Below are positions 37,602 through 46,370 of a stretch of 64,000 nucleotides of DNA, piece after piece. The first letter of the stretch is position 1; each line of letters opens with the position of its first letter. Source of the DNA: Candidatus Thiodiazotropha endoloripes (GTDB lineage: Bacteria > Pseudomonadota > Gammaproteobacteria > Chromatiales > Chromatiaceae); contig LVKA01000008.1 in assembly GCA_001709035.1 (NCBI GenBank), positions 620,001-684,000 on the forward strand. Direction: 5' to 3'. The notes under the pieces are model-generated. The model saw only the letters and a program-made list of their open reading frames with translations, searched no databases and was not told the DNA's origin. Position numbers and translations under genes: made by a program.

Positions 37602-38729
37602 TCAGCGGTATTGGCGCAGATACCACCATTCAAAAAGTCTTTTCAGCCAATGGAACAGGCGCATGTTCGGCATCACAATATTTCTTTTCATGGTTCGTGC
37701 GACCAGCATGCCGCTGTTCTGGCTGTCGACGATACAGACCAGTTCCACTTTAAAGGTCTCTTCTGCGGGCATACCCTGCCATTCGGCGTAGAGGTTTTTG
37801 GCGGCAGCCTCGGCTTGCAGGTCAGCCATATGGGCCTGTTTCGGCATCCAGTCCGGGCCGGGAAAACTGCCCGAGTCGCCCGCAACATAAACCCGCTCCA
37901 TGCCCTCAACCCGGCATTGGGCGTCGGCTTTGATCAGACCGCCGGGTGAGCGGGGAAGGCTGGTGTTGTCGAACCACTGGTTTCCGGTCATACCCGGCAT
38001 GAAAAGAATCAGGTCGGCATCGAACTGCCCCCCTTCAGTCTCTACTCCGCTAGAGGTGAACTTGACCATCTTATTTCCGAGATGGGTCTCGATGTCCCGT
38101 TTTTTCATCTCGCTGACCAGTCCGGTGACCGCTTTCGGGCCCAGTCTCTGACCGGGATTCTCCGCCGGGGTGAAAAAGACCAGTTTGAATCGATCACGAC
38201 GTTTTTCCAGGCGCAGTTGCCGGTCGATGCCAAACAGGAATTCGAACATCGGGCCACCCCGCATTGCACTCGGTTCCTTGGGGTTACCGGCGAAGCCGAA
38301 TGCAATGGTGCCGCCATCCATCTCGCTCAGTCGATGCCTGATCTTTAAGGTCTCATCGATACCCTCACATGGAGTGATGGCATTTTCGATACCGGGCAGT
38401 TTCTTGATAAACCGGCCGCCTGACGCGATGATCAGGCCATCATTTTCAATCGGACCTGCCGTGGTCTCCAGTTGACGGCCGTCTTCACTCAGCCCGGTTG
38501 CTGTGCCGGCAACGTGATTGACCCGCATGCGTTTGAAAAAAGGTTGCAGTGGGATGATCAGATCCCTGGGTTCACGAATTCTGGAGGGAATCCATATCGA
38601 ACCGGGCAGGTAATGAAACTCCGCTTTTGGACTGACAACGGTTATTTCTGCAGAGCTGCTCTTTGCGCGTAGGGTTTTTACCGCAGTCAGGGCAGCGAAG
38701 CCACTCCCCACAATCGTCACTTTCTGCAT
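37602..38729 (-). CDS. FAD-dependent pyridine nucleotide-disulfide-type oxidoreductase, SQR-like
   Basis: 375 residues from the ATG at 38729, preferred because GGGGAG precedes it and VTIVGSGFAALTAVKTLRAKSSSAEITVVS (FAD-binding Rossmann) follows at once. Later: LIIASGGRFIKKLPGIENA, AFGFAGNPKEPSAMRGGPMFEFLFGIDRQL and RVYVAGDSGSFPGPDWMPKQAHMADLQAEAAAKNL. The layout matches sulfide:quinone oxidoreductases and flavocytochrome c sulfide dehydrogenases. Only ITPCEG, AQCRVEG and LVCIVD supply cysteines, and I cannot align them to the SQR redox pair, so sulfide as the substrate is only likely. The basic, aromatic C-terminus (LFHWLKRLFEWWYLRQYR) could bind membrane. Confidence 0.8.
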   Translation of the reverse strand: MQKVTIVGSGFAALTAVKTLRAKSSSAEITVVSPKAEFHYLPGSIWIPSRIREPRDLIIPLQPFFKRMRVNHVAGTATGLSEDGRQLETTAGPIENDGLIIASGGRFIKKLPGIENAITPCEGIDETLKIRHRLSEMDGGTIAFGFAGNPKEPSAMRGGPMFEFLFGIDRQLRLEKRRDRFKLVFFTPAENPGQRLGPKAVTGLVSEMKKRDIETHLGNKMVKFTSSGVETEGGQFDADLILFMPGMTGNQWFDNTSLPRSPGGLIKADAQCRVEGMERVYVAGDSGSFPGPDWMPKQAHMADLQAEAAAKNLYAEWQGMPAEETFKVELVCIVDSQNSGMLVARTMKRNIVMPNMRLFHWLKRLFEWWYLRQYR

Positions 38730-38968
38730 CTCGATACTCCCCGTCAATGATCTTGCTTCGGTGTTGCGCACACCTGGGTGGCTGGTTGCCAAATAACCCC
38801 CAAACAGGGTGTAAACAGGCCTTAGCTACCGCCCCTTGAATATAGAAATCCTGGATGGTTCTGTGCTCTTTTCCAGCATCTGAGGATACCGGTACGAATC
38901 TTGTTTTTAGAGAAAGTACACTAGAGGGTCATACCTGCTACGTCAATAGATGGTGGTTTTGCTGTTCG

Positions 38969-39255
38969 AGGGCCTGTTAACACGAATCCAATACACACTG
39001 CTGCGTCTTTTATTGTGCTCAGTAAAGCAGAATGAGCGTGGTGCAGTTATTCTACATGAGCGAATGATAACGCCGCTGGGCGCAAAAACAGCCCCAGCCC
39101 CCTCTTTAGATTATTCATAGGAGGGGTTGTGCCTGAAAAAGCGCTGCGAACCGTTGCTCGTTACTCATTTGGAATAACCAATCTACGCTTCTCGCGCCTT
39201 GATTGGCACTTATTCAGACACAATAGGGTGCATTGGATTCGTGTTAACAGATCCA
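38969..39255. repeat. Foldback element family 1, copy E (287 bp)
   Basis: In the 38730-39364 gap. Left end AGGGCCTGTTAACACGAATC, right end GATTCGTGTTAACAGATCC. Hairpin II precedes hairpin I, as in copies C and D. Between them sits an extra roughly 20-bp stretch (CCCCTCTTTAGATTATTCAT) absent from copy C. More diverged than C and F. A degenerate solo end (GTAAACAGGCCTTAG) lies just before it at 38811-38825. Confidence 0.88.
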
Positions 39256-39307
39256 AGTCAGCTGGCGGATTAAAAAGGTATGTTCAGTCTGTTTGAGTCG
39301 GGATTTT

Positions 39308-39346
39308 CGATCCACCCCGGGCATAGAGAATGCATGGGGTGGATCG
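39308..39346 (-). terminator. hairpin downstream of the HMA-like gene
   Basis: An 11-bp stem CGATCCACCCC / GGGGTGGATCG, 19 nt after the stop at 39365 on the minus strand. There is no T run, so termination is only suggested. Confidence 0.4.
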
Positions 39347-39364
39347 TTGCTGTTTGGTGGTGGC

Positions 39365-39598
39365 TTAAAGACCGATCAGTTCAGCATGCAGTCCCTGATA
39401 CTGAGTGATGGAGAGCAGGTCCTTGCTGTTGACCATCTCCGGATTGTATTCGAGGACGAACAGGTGGGGACGTTTTTTATCAACATGCACTGAGACCACG
39501 CCTTCCCGACTGCGAAAGGCATTTTCCAGATCCGCCAGTCCATCGGAGTCCAGGGTCTCATCTACATGCAGTGTGACGTCTGCAAGATCGATATTCAT
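39365..39598 (-). CDS. small HMA-like protein lacking CXXC
   Basis: 77 residues. The pattern ADVTLHVDETLDSDGLADLENAFRSREGVVSVHVDKKRPHLFVLEYNPEMVNSKDLLSITQYQGLHAELIGL has the beta-alpha-beta-beta-alpha-beta rhythm of heavy-metal-associated domains, but the metal-binding CXXC is absent. It may bind a different ligand or regulate a partner. It sits near an RND adaptor and an SQR-like gene, with no close operon partner. Confidence 0.65.
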   Translation of the reverse strand: MNIDLADVTLHVDETLDSDGLADLENAFRSREGVVSVHVDKKRPHLFVLEYNPEMVNSKDLLSITQYQGLHAELIGL

Positions 39599-39736
39599 GG
39601 TTTCTCTCCTTGATACAACAGATTTTAAACTCTGGTGGTTATTGTAAGTTGCGGGTTGTTCCGGCCTCCCTGACCATCAGCCGTACTATTGGGTCGGCCG
39701 ATCGTGACCTTATTTACCGTGTGGTCCACTAGGTCA

Positions 39737-39762
39737 ATTGGATTGGTGTTAACAGGCGCTAG
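39737..39762. repeat. Solo right end of foldback family 1
   Basis: ATTGGATTGGTGTTAACAGG followed by CGCTAG matches the right 25 bp of the family 1 element with few changes. No partner end is near. Confidence 0.6.
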
Positions 39763-39854
39763 ATTGTTTTTTTGCGTTCCTCACTATGAGGATAGTCTGA
39801 ATGGGGAAAAAATCAGTAGCGATCTCTTTCTGGGAGGTTAGCGTGGGGTTTGAC

Positions 39855-40910
39855 TCAATTATTGACAGGATCGACCTTGATGCCGGTTTTCAAACCTAGA
39901 AAACCCCGTGTGACGATCGCTTCCCCCGGTTTGAGGCCGCTGAGAATCTCCAGCCGGCCAGCAATCCTCACGCCGGTGGTTACCGCTCTACGACTGGTGG
40001 TCTGATCCTGCTCCAACAGAAAGACGTACTCGCCTTTGGTGTCTCTCTGTAAGGCGTTGAACGGTATGGTCAGTCTTGGCTGATTGGCACTGTTGATGGT
40101 GATCCGGCAGAACTGCCCAGGACGGGCGCCTGGAGGAACCGGCTCCAGCGCCACTTCGACTATACCCATGCGGGTATTCTCATCCAGTTCCGGGTGGATG
40201 CGTACAATCTTGCCGGGATAGGCCTCGCTACCCAGTCCGTCGATGCGTACTGAAACCTGATCGTTAAGCGCCAGCTGAGGTAGCAGCAGATCAGAGACCA
40301 GAATCCGGGTTACCAGTGACTGCGGATCGATTAAGGTCATCAGATGGGTATGGCGGGGTACCACATCCCCGGGTTCCGCCAGGCGCTGGCTGACCACGCC
40401 GCTGAAGGGGGCTGTGATGCGAGTGTAGCCCAGGCGGGTCTGCAGCAGTCTCTGTTCGGCTTTCGCCACATTCAGGTCAGTACGGGCGCGGGCCAGTTCA
40501 TCATCTGAAACCGCATTGCGCTTGGCCAGCTTCTCCAGCCGCTGTAGATTGGTCTGCATCTGCCGGCTGGTGGCGGCGGCCTTTGCCAATTCCGCCTTCA
40601 GTAGATCATCCTCCAGCCCGACCAGGGCTTCTCCCTGTTCAATCCGGTCCCCCTCATAATGGGGTAGGGCGGTGATACGTCCCTCCTCCTGATTGAAGAT
40701 GCGTACAGACTGGCGTGCTTTTAAGGTCCCGTTGCGTTGATGACTGAGCCCCAGGGATTTCAGTGATATCTGTTCAATGGCAACCAGATGGGGGCTTTTT
40801 TTATTCGTTTTGTCGGAGGCCGGCTTACCCGCCGGCTTCTGCTGACTGCAGGCAGTTAGGAGTAACCCCAGGAACAGTACCGATAAGAGCCGGAAGGAGG
40901 GGGGAAGCAT
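39855..40910 (-). CDS. RND efflux periplasmic adaptor (membrane fusion) lipoprotein
   Basis: 351 residues from the ATG at 40910, chosen because it gives a lipoprotein signal (LLSVLFLGLLLTACSQQKP, lipobox LTAC); a longer frame reaches 41027 but runs through the upstream gene. Adaptor features: SVRIFNQEEGRITALPHYEGDRIEQGEALVGLED (biotinyl-lipoyl-like half), a coiled-coil hairpin (about 110-165, rich in Ala, Leu, Arg), TRITAPFSGVVSQRLAEPGDVV (second half-motif), and a beta-barrel. It joins an inner-membrane RND pump to an outer-membrane channel. It starts 4 nt after the S24-like gene stop. Confidence 0.9.
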   Translation of the reverse strand: MLPPSFRLLSVLFLGLLLTACSQQKPAGKPASDKTNKKSPHLVAIEQISLKSLGLSHQRNGTLKARQSVRIFNQEEGRITALPHYEGDRIEQGEALVGLEDDLLKAELAKAAATSRQMQTNLQRLEKLAKRNAVSDDELARARTDLNVAKAEQRLLQTRLGYTRITAPFSGVVSQRLAEPGDVVPRHTHLMTLIDPQSLVTRILVSDLLLPQLALNDQVSVRIDGLGSEAYPGKIVRIHPELDENTRMGIVEVALEPVPPGARPGQFCRITINSANQPRLTIPFNALQRDTKGEYVFLLEQDQTTSRRAVTTGVRIAGRLEILSGLKPGEAIVTRGFLGLKTGIKVDPVNN

Positions 40911-40914
40911 CAGA

Positions 40915-41271
40915 TCAGTTGGCGGGGATGGTTTTTGGTGGCTTGCCACCCGGTACATAGGGGTGGTAGTGCTTGATGTCCCGGCCAATATTTCTTTGCA
41001 CCACGACCCCGACGATCTTGTATTCACCCTCTTTCAGCTGAATCTCAGGATAGTCACTGTTGAGGGCTACCAGTCGCTTGGTTGTGCCGCTGTCGGCAAT
41101 ATACTGTCTGAACCAACGATCCCCCTGGGTCTCTGCGACGACAAAGGCTCCCGTGGCACAGACTTCGGACGGCTCGATGACGATGATGCACTTTTCCGGG
41201 AATTCCGGTTCCATGCTGTCATCCAGCACCTGGAGGGGGTAGAGTTCGTTATAACTGCAATCTTTACTCAT
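40915..41271 (-). CDS. S24-like (LexA-type) domain protein without DNA-binding domain
   Basis: 118 residues. DDSMEPEFPEKCIIVIEPSEVCATGAFVVAET matches the S24/LexA catalytic domain around the nucleophilic Ser of the SM pair, and LVALNSDYPEIQL matches its later strand. The lysine general base expected in a VKRL-type segment is replaced: the equivalent reads WFRQYI. There is no helix-turn-helix. It is therefore probably a non-proteolytic relative. It precedes the RND adaptor gene with 4 nt between, suggesting co-transcription. Confidence 0.75.
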   Translation of the reverse strand: MSKDCSYNELYPLQVLDDSMEPEFPEKCIIVIEPSEVCATGAFVVAETQGDRWFRQYIADSGTTKRLVALNSDYPEIQLKEGEYKIVGVVVQRNIGRDIKHYHPYVPGGKPPKTIPAN

Positions 41272-41527
41272 CTGTGTTCACACTATAGTGCTGATTCAAA
41301 GTAGTCGGTCATCCCGCTGAGCCGCAGAATATATCGCGTTCAGCCAGTCAGTGCATTTTTTTAACCTGCCTCAATCCTTATCACAGACCATGTTTATCGG
41401 TGATTTATCCCCGCATGAATGGGATCGACTTGTAAAGAGTATGGTTTTAAATCATGCGAGTGATACGTCGCGCACGATTGGGTAAATTCCGATAATATGC
41501 CGTTTTTATCTAACCACTGTTGCTGGC

Positions 41528-43336
41528 ATGGTCCACCATATTTCATCCCAGAGCCGGGTCCACACCGATCGGCGGGATCTGCACAATCTGAAAAGCATGT
41601 TGCCCTTTCTTTGGGAGTATCGTGGTCGCGCGCTGTTTGCCCTGGGTTGTCTGGTGTTTGCGAAAATGGCCAATGTGGGCATTCCCCTGGTGCTCAAGGA
41701 GATTGTCGACAGTCTCGAAAAGTCGGTCCATACGGTACTGGTGCTGCCCCTGTTCCTGTTGATCGGATACGGGGTGTTGAGGCTCGCCAGCTCCCTGTTC
41801 AATGAATTGCGGGACGCCATCTTTGCCCGGGTACGCTACCGGGCGATGCGGAATCTTTCCAGCAAGGTACTGACCCATCTGCACGATCTGTCGTTGCGTT
41901 TTCATCTGGAGCGTCAGACCGGCGCGATCAGCCGGGATTTGGAGCGGGGCACCCGTTCCGTCAGTACCATTCTGAACTACATGGTTTTCAGCATTCTGCC
42001 GATGGTGGTGGAGTTCTCCCTGGTGGCTGCGGTGCTGCTGACCCAGTATGACATCAAGTTTGCTTTGGTGACCTTCGGCACCGTGATCGTCTATGTGGGA
42101 TTCACCCTGGCGATCACCGAGTGGCGGATGGAGTATCGCCACATCATGAACCGTCTCGATTCGGAGGCCAACAGTCAGGCGTTCGACAGTCTGATCAATT
42201 ACGAGACGGTGAAGTACTTCGGCAATGAGAAGCTTGAGCTGCGTCGCTTCGACGATACCCTGGCGGATTGGGAAGATAATGCGGTGAAGAGCCAGACCTC
42301 CATGTCACTGCTCAATTTCGGCCAGGGGGGCATTATCGCGGTGGGTGTGGCGATCATCATGATCTATGCCGCCGACGGGGTGGTCGAAGGCACCATGTCG
42401 ATCGGTGACCTGGTGCTGGTGAACACGTTCATGCTGCAGCTGTTCATACCGCTCAATTTTCTCGGTATTGTCTATCGGCAGATCAAATACTCATTGGCGG
42501 ACATGGATCTGATCTTCAAACTGCTGGAACAACAGCCGGAGATCACCGATGCGGAAGATGCCGAACGGTTGAAACTGCAGGGTGGGGAAGTGCGTTTTGA
42601 GCAGGTCGATTTTGCCTATCAGCCGGAGCGGCAGATCCTGCACGATGTGAATTTTACCCTCAAAGCGGGCGAGAAGCTGGCGGTGGTCGGTCACAGTGGC
42701 GCCGGCAAGTCGACCCTCTCCCGTCTGCTGTTCCGCTTCTATGATGTGACCGCCGGTGTGATCACTGTGGATGGTCAGGATATCCGCCAGCTGACACGGG
42801 AGTCGCTTCGTGCCGCCATCGGCATCGTCCCCCAGGATACCGTGCTGTTCAACGAGAGTATTCTCTACAACCTGGCTTATGGTAATCCCAACGCCTCTCA
42901 ACAGGAGATCGAAGAGGCGGCCCGTATCGCACATATTGCAGATTTCATTGATCAGTTGCCTGATGGTTACCAGACCGTGGTGGGAGAGCGCGGATTGAAA
43001 CTCTCCGGCGGTGAGAAACAGCGGGTTGCGATTGCCAGGGCGATGTTGAAACGGCCGCAGATCCTGGTCTTCGATGAGGCGACATCCTCACTGGACACCA
43101 AGACAGAACAGTCGATTCAGGAGACGCTGAGGGAGGTGGCCAGAAATCACACCACACTGGTAATCGCCCATCGTCTTTCAACGGTGATCGATGCGGATCG
43201 TATTCTGGTGATGGATCAGGGGCGGATTGTGGAGCAGGGGACCCATCCCCAGCTTCTGCAGCAGCAGGGGCGCTACCATCAGATGTGGCAGTTGCAGCAG
43301 AAGCAGCAGCAGCTTGGCTCTGATCAGGAGGCGTAA
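41528..43336 (+). CDS. Atm1/ABCB7-like ABC exporter (fused permease-ATPase)
   Basis: 602 residues. An N-terminal six-helix ABC transmembrane domain (about 20-320) is followed by an ATPase domain (about 355-590): Walker A VVGHSGAGKSTLSRL, signature LSGGEKQRVAIARAML, Walker B ILVFDEATSSLD, and the switch His in LVIAHRLSTV. NYETVKYFGNEKLELRRFD is a hallmark of the Atm1/HMT1 branch, which exports glutathione-linked sulfur or metal species. It works as a homodimer in the inner membrane. It overlaps cca by one base (TAATG). Confidence 0.93.
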   Translation: MVHHISSQSRVHTDRRDLHNLKSMLPFLWEYRGRALFALGCLVFAKMANVGIPLVLKEIVDSLEKSVHTVLVLPLFLLIGYGVLRLASSLFNELRDAIFARVRYRAMRNLSSKVLTHLHDLSLRFHLERQTGAISRDLERGTRSVSTILNYMVFSILPMVVEFSLVAAVLLTQYDIKFALVTFGTVIVYVGFTLAITEWRMEYRHIMNRLDSEANSQAFDSLINYETVKYFGNEKLELRRFDDTLADWEDNAVKSQTSMSLLNFGQGGIIAVGVAIIMIYAADGVVEGTMSIGDLVLVNTFMLQLFIPLNFLGIVYRQIKYSLADMDLIFKLLEQQPEITDAEDAERLKLQGGEVRFEQVDFAYQPERQILHDVNFTLKAGEKLAVVGHSGAGKSTLSRLLFRFYDVTAGVITVDGQDIRQLTRESLRAAIGIVPQDTVLFNESILYNLAYGNPNASQQEIEEAARIAHIADFIDQLPDGYQTVVGERGLKLSGGEKQRVAIARAMLKRPQILVFDEATSSLDTKTEQSIQETLREVARNHTTLVIAHRLSTVIDADRILVMDQGRIVEQGTHPQLLQQQGRYHQMWQLQQKQQQLGSDQEA

Positions 43337-44484
43337 TGAAAGTCTATCTGGTCGGCGGTGCGGTACGGGATCAGTTGTTGGAGCTGCCTTATAACGAACG
43401 GGATTGGGTGGTGGTCGGTGCCACACCGGAAGAGATGCTGGCCCAGGGGTACCGTCGTGCTGATCGTTATTTTCCGGTGTTTCTCCATCCCGAGAGCGGT
43501 GAAGAGTACGCCCTGGCCCGGACCGAAGTGAAGGCGGCACCCGGGTACAAGGGTTTTGAACTCAGCTATGGACCCGAGGTGACCCTGGAGCAGGATCTAC
43601 TGCGTCGCGATCTGACCATCAATGCCTTGGCGATGGATGAATCGGGTGGTGTGATCGATGTCTGTGAGGGACAGAGGGATCTGCAGGAGGGTTTGTTGCG
43701 CCATATCACACCAGCCTTCAGCGAGGATCCTCTGCGTCTGCTGCGTATCGCCCGTTTTGCGGCAAAGCTGGGATGCTGGGGATTTCGGGTGGCTCATGGC
43801 ACCCATGCCTTGATGAAGAAGATGGCAACGACTGCCGAGCTGGAGACCCTGTCCGCTGAGCGCGTGCTGAAAGAGATGAATCGCGCCATGGGAGAGCCCC
43901 AGCCCTGGCGCTTTTTTGAGGTTTTACAGCGCTGCGGTGCACTGCAGAAGCTAATACCCGAAGTGGCTGAAATCATGGGCAGCGAATCCGCAGGGCATGG
44001 GGCTCAGACAACCGGGGGCATGGTGTCGGCGTTGAAGCGGATTGTCCCTGTCAGTGATGATCCACTGATTCGTGCTGCGGTGGCATTGTTTTACAGCGCA
44101 CAGAATCAGCCTGATCTGGCCGTCTGGCTGGATAAAATCCGTCTCGACAAGCGCAGCGGACAGTTGATCAGTGATCTTCTGCAGTTATCTTCTGTCCAAA
44201 CAAACGAGGTGGGCAGTGAGCGCCTGTTCGATCTGGTTACCCGACTCAAACCCAGGCAACAACCACAAAGATTCGAGGGGCTGTTACTGGCGGCAGAGGC
44301 ACTTTGGCCAGAGCATATGGTCTGCTTGAAGCCCAGCCTGACTGCCACCCGAGAGGCGCTGTTGGCGCCCCTTCCAGAGCAGCTGGCGGCGTCCGAGTTG
44401 CAGGGCAAAGCCCTGGGGGATGCGATCCGTCGCTGGCGGCTCGACTATCTTCAACAACTCAAGCCGCCACAAAACAACTCATGA
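43336..44484 (+). CDS. cca: CCA-adding tRNA nucleotidyltransferase
   Basis: 382 residues. MKVYLVGGAVRDQLL and NERDWVVVGATPEEMLAQGYR are the nucleotidyltransferase head with its RDW motif; YALARTEVKAAPGYKGFEL, LRRDLTINALAMDE (the RRD motif for NTP binding) and EDPLRLLRIARFAAKL follow. E. coli Cca has a C-terminal HD phosphohydrolase domain of about 412 residues in all; here the matching region (GHGAQTTGGMVSALKRIVPVSDDPLIRAAVALFYSAQ) lacks the HD pair, so the phosphatase function is probably lost. It repairs and builds tRNA 3' CCA ends. Confidence 0.94.
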   Translation: MKVYLVGGAVRDQLLELPYNERDWVVVGATPEEMLAQGYRRADRYFPVFLHPESGEEYALARTEVKAAPGYKGFELSYGPEVTLEQDLLRRDLTINALAMDESGGVIDVCEGQRDLQEGLLRHITPAFSEDPLRLLRIARFAAKLGCWGFRVAHGTHALMKKMATTAELETLSAERVLKEMNRAMGEPQPWRFFEVLQRCGALQKLIPEVAEIMGSESAGHGAQTTGGMVSALKRIVPVSDDPLIRAAVALFYSAQNQPDLAVWLDKIRLDKRSGQLISDLLQLSSVQTNEVGSERLFDLVTRLKPRQQPQRFEGLLLAAEALWPEHMVCLKPSLTATREALLAPLPEQLAASELQGKALGDAIRRWRLDYLQQLKPPQNNS

Positions 44485-44586
44485 ATCGCCTGCCTGCCGC
44501 CAGACGGGATTGTTCGGAGCTGTTCAGAGATTGCTAAATTAAACGGGTAACTGACCCGCTTTTCGGGTTCATGGTAGAGTCGCAAT

Positions 44587-46242
44587 ATGCAAGCGGAACA
44601 GAAAACAACCTCCAATGAGTCACTGCCCGGTCCCGGGGAGGTTTCCGGCTCGTTGCACCGGTGGTTGACCTGGCTGGAGAGCTTCATCGATCGCAAGCAC
44701 TGGCCAAGTCTGCGGATTCTGTTTACCGGTAACCTGCTGCTGCCGATCCTGTTCCTGGGATTGAGTCTGACCGTATCCCTGGGCGCGGTGCTGTTTCTGA
44801 TCGGTGAGACCGGTGGGCGCTCTTCGCTACAGGTGGTCCTGCTGCTCGGTGTCGCCTTTGCGCTGTTTTCCCTGGTGCTGGTACTGATCCGCCTGCGCAG
44901 TCAGCTGTTGCGCCCACTCTCTTCACTGGAGCAGACAGTCAACCAGGTCTGCCAGGGTGAGCCTGTCTCCAGCAAAAAGCCATTTGAACCGAGTGGTGTG
45001 TTAAGCGGCATGGCGCGGGACATCGACAGTCTCAGCGAGGAGCTGACCGATATCTATGAGGATATGGAGGTCCGCGTGGCCCGGCAGACTCTGCGCCTGG
45101 CGCAGAAAACCACCAATCTGCGGGTACTCTATGATGTGGCGGCTGGCATCAACCAGTCGGAGAATCTGGATGAGCTGCTGCTGGAGTATATGGGGATCTT
45201 CAAACGCATGGTCAACGCCCGCTCCGCGACGGTCCATCTGGTGCTGCCGGATGACAAGGTGAGGCAGGTGGGTTGCATCGACCTGGATGGCCGGCTCTAC
45301 AATGAGCAGCAGTTGTTGCCGATCAAGCTCTGTCAGTGCGGTATCACCCTCTCCCCCGGTGATATTCTCTGTAATCAGAATCCGAAGCTCTGCACTCAGC
45401 GAAACGGACGCCGGATGTTCGGCGCGGATGAGGTTGAGCGGGTCTCTGTGCCGATGTGGTATCACGGTGATGTGCTGGGCTTTTATCATCTCTATGTGGA
45501 TAGGCCGGGCATCTATGATGGGCGAGAGGATGTGCTGGATATTCTCAATACCATCGGCAGTCATCTGGGTATGGCAGTAGCCAAGCAGCGCTCCGATTCG
45601 GAGGCGCGCCGATTGTCGATTGTTGAGGAGCGAACCTCCCTGGCCCATGAACTGCACGATTCACTGGCGCAGACCCTGGCCAGTCTACGCTTCCAGGTAC
45701 GTATGCTGGAAGAGACGCTGCAGAATGAGTCGGTGTCGATGACGGCCGAACAGGAGGCCAGGCGTATCCACAACGGTCTTGATGAGGCGCATGATGAGTT
45801 GCGTGAGTTGATCAACAGTTTTCGTGCACCGATGGATCAGCGAGGTCTGATTCCCGCCTTGGGTAAATTGGTGGAGCGTTTCAATCAGGAGACGTCGATC
45901 CACGCCTTCTTTCAGCCGGACTGCCTGAAGACCGATCTGGATACCACACAGGAGATGCAGGCATTGCGGATTGTCCAGGAATCTTTGGCCAATATCCGTA
46001 AACATGCCAATGCCCATACTGTTCGAGTGCTGTTACGATGTCGAAGTCCAGGGCAGTATCTTATCCTGGTTGAGGATGATGGTGTCGGTTTCGAGGGTGC
46101 GGCGCCGAAGGGTAATCCGGGCGAGCACATCGGCCTGTCAATCATGGAGGAGCGTGCTCGACGGGTGGATGGTGAGTTATCGATTGAGAGCGAGCCTGGT
46201 GAAGGAACCCGGGTTGAATTGGTGATTCGTAGTGCAAAATGA
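44587..46242 (+). CDS. NarX-like sensor histidine kinase with Cys-rich GAF domain
   Basis: 551 residues. Two hydrophobic spans (about 48-75 and 80-100) with almost no periplasmic loop between them, then HAMP-like linker (about 100-150), a GAF-like domain (about 175-335) with the cysteine cluster LCQCGITLSPGDILCNQNPKLC, and the HisKA_3 / HATPase part: ERTSLAHELHDSLAQTLASLRFQ with the phosphorylated His, LRIVQESLANIRKHANA (N box), DDGVGFEG and GLSIMEERARR (G box). It belongs to the NarX/NarQ group but lacks their periplasmic nitrate sensor. It probably phosphorylates the response regulator at 46371. 128 nt separate them. Confidence 0.91.
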   Translation: MQAEQKTTSNESLPGPGEVSGSLHRWLTWLESFIDRKHWPSLRILFTGNLLLPILFLGLSLTVSLGAVLFLIGETGGRSSLQVVLLLGVAFALFSLVLVLIRLRSQLLRPLSSLEQTVNQVCQGEPVSSKKPFEPSGVLSGMARDIDSLSEELTDIYEDMEVRVARQTLRLAQKTTNLRVLYDVAAGINQSENLDELLLEYMGIFKRMVNARSATVHLVLPDDKVRQVGCIDLDGRLYNEQQLLPIKLCQCGITLSPGDILCNQNPKLCTQRNGRRMFGADEVERVSVPMWYHGDVLGFYHLYVDRPGIYDGREDVLDILNTIGSHLGMAVAKQRSDSEARRLSIVEERTSLAHELHDSLAQTLASLRFQVRMLEETLQNESVSMTAEQEARRIHNGLDEAHDELRELINSFRAPMDQRGLIPALGKLVERFNQETSIHAFFQPDCLKTDLDTTQEMQALRIVQESLANIRKHANAHTVRVLLRCRSPGQYLILVEDDGVGFEGAAPKGNPGEHIGLSIMEERARRVDGELSIESEPGEGTRVELVIRSAK

Positions 46243-46370
46243 TACGCCTTCTCCTTACACCATGATATTGCCGGGTTCGGTTGGTCTGTCAGCGTTCAGG
46301 GCAAAGCGCATCTCAGCGCGAATGGCAGTAGCCCTTAACAACAGATGTACGCGTCCACAGAGGTGAAAAA

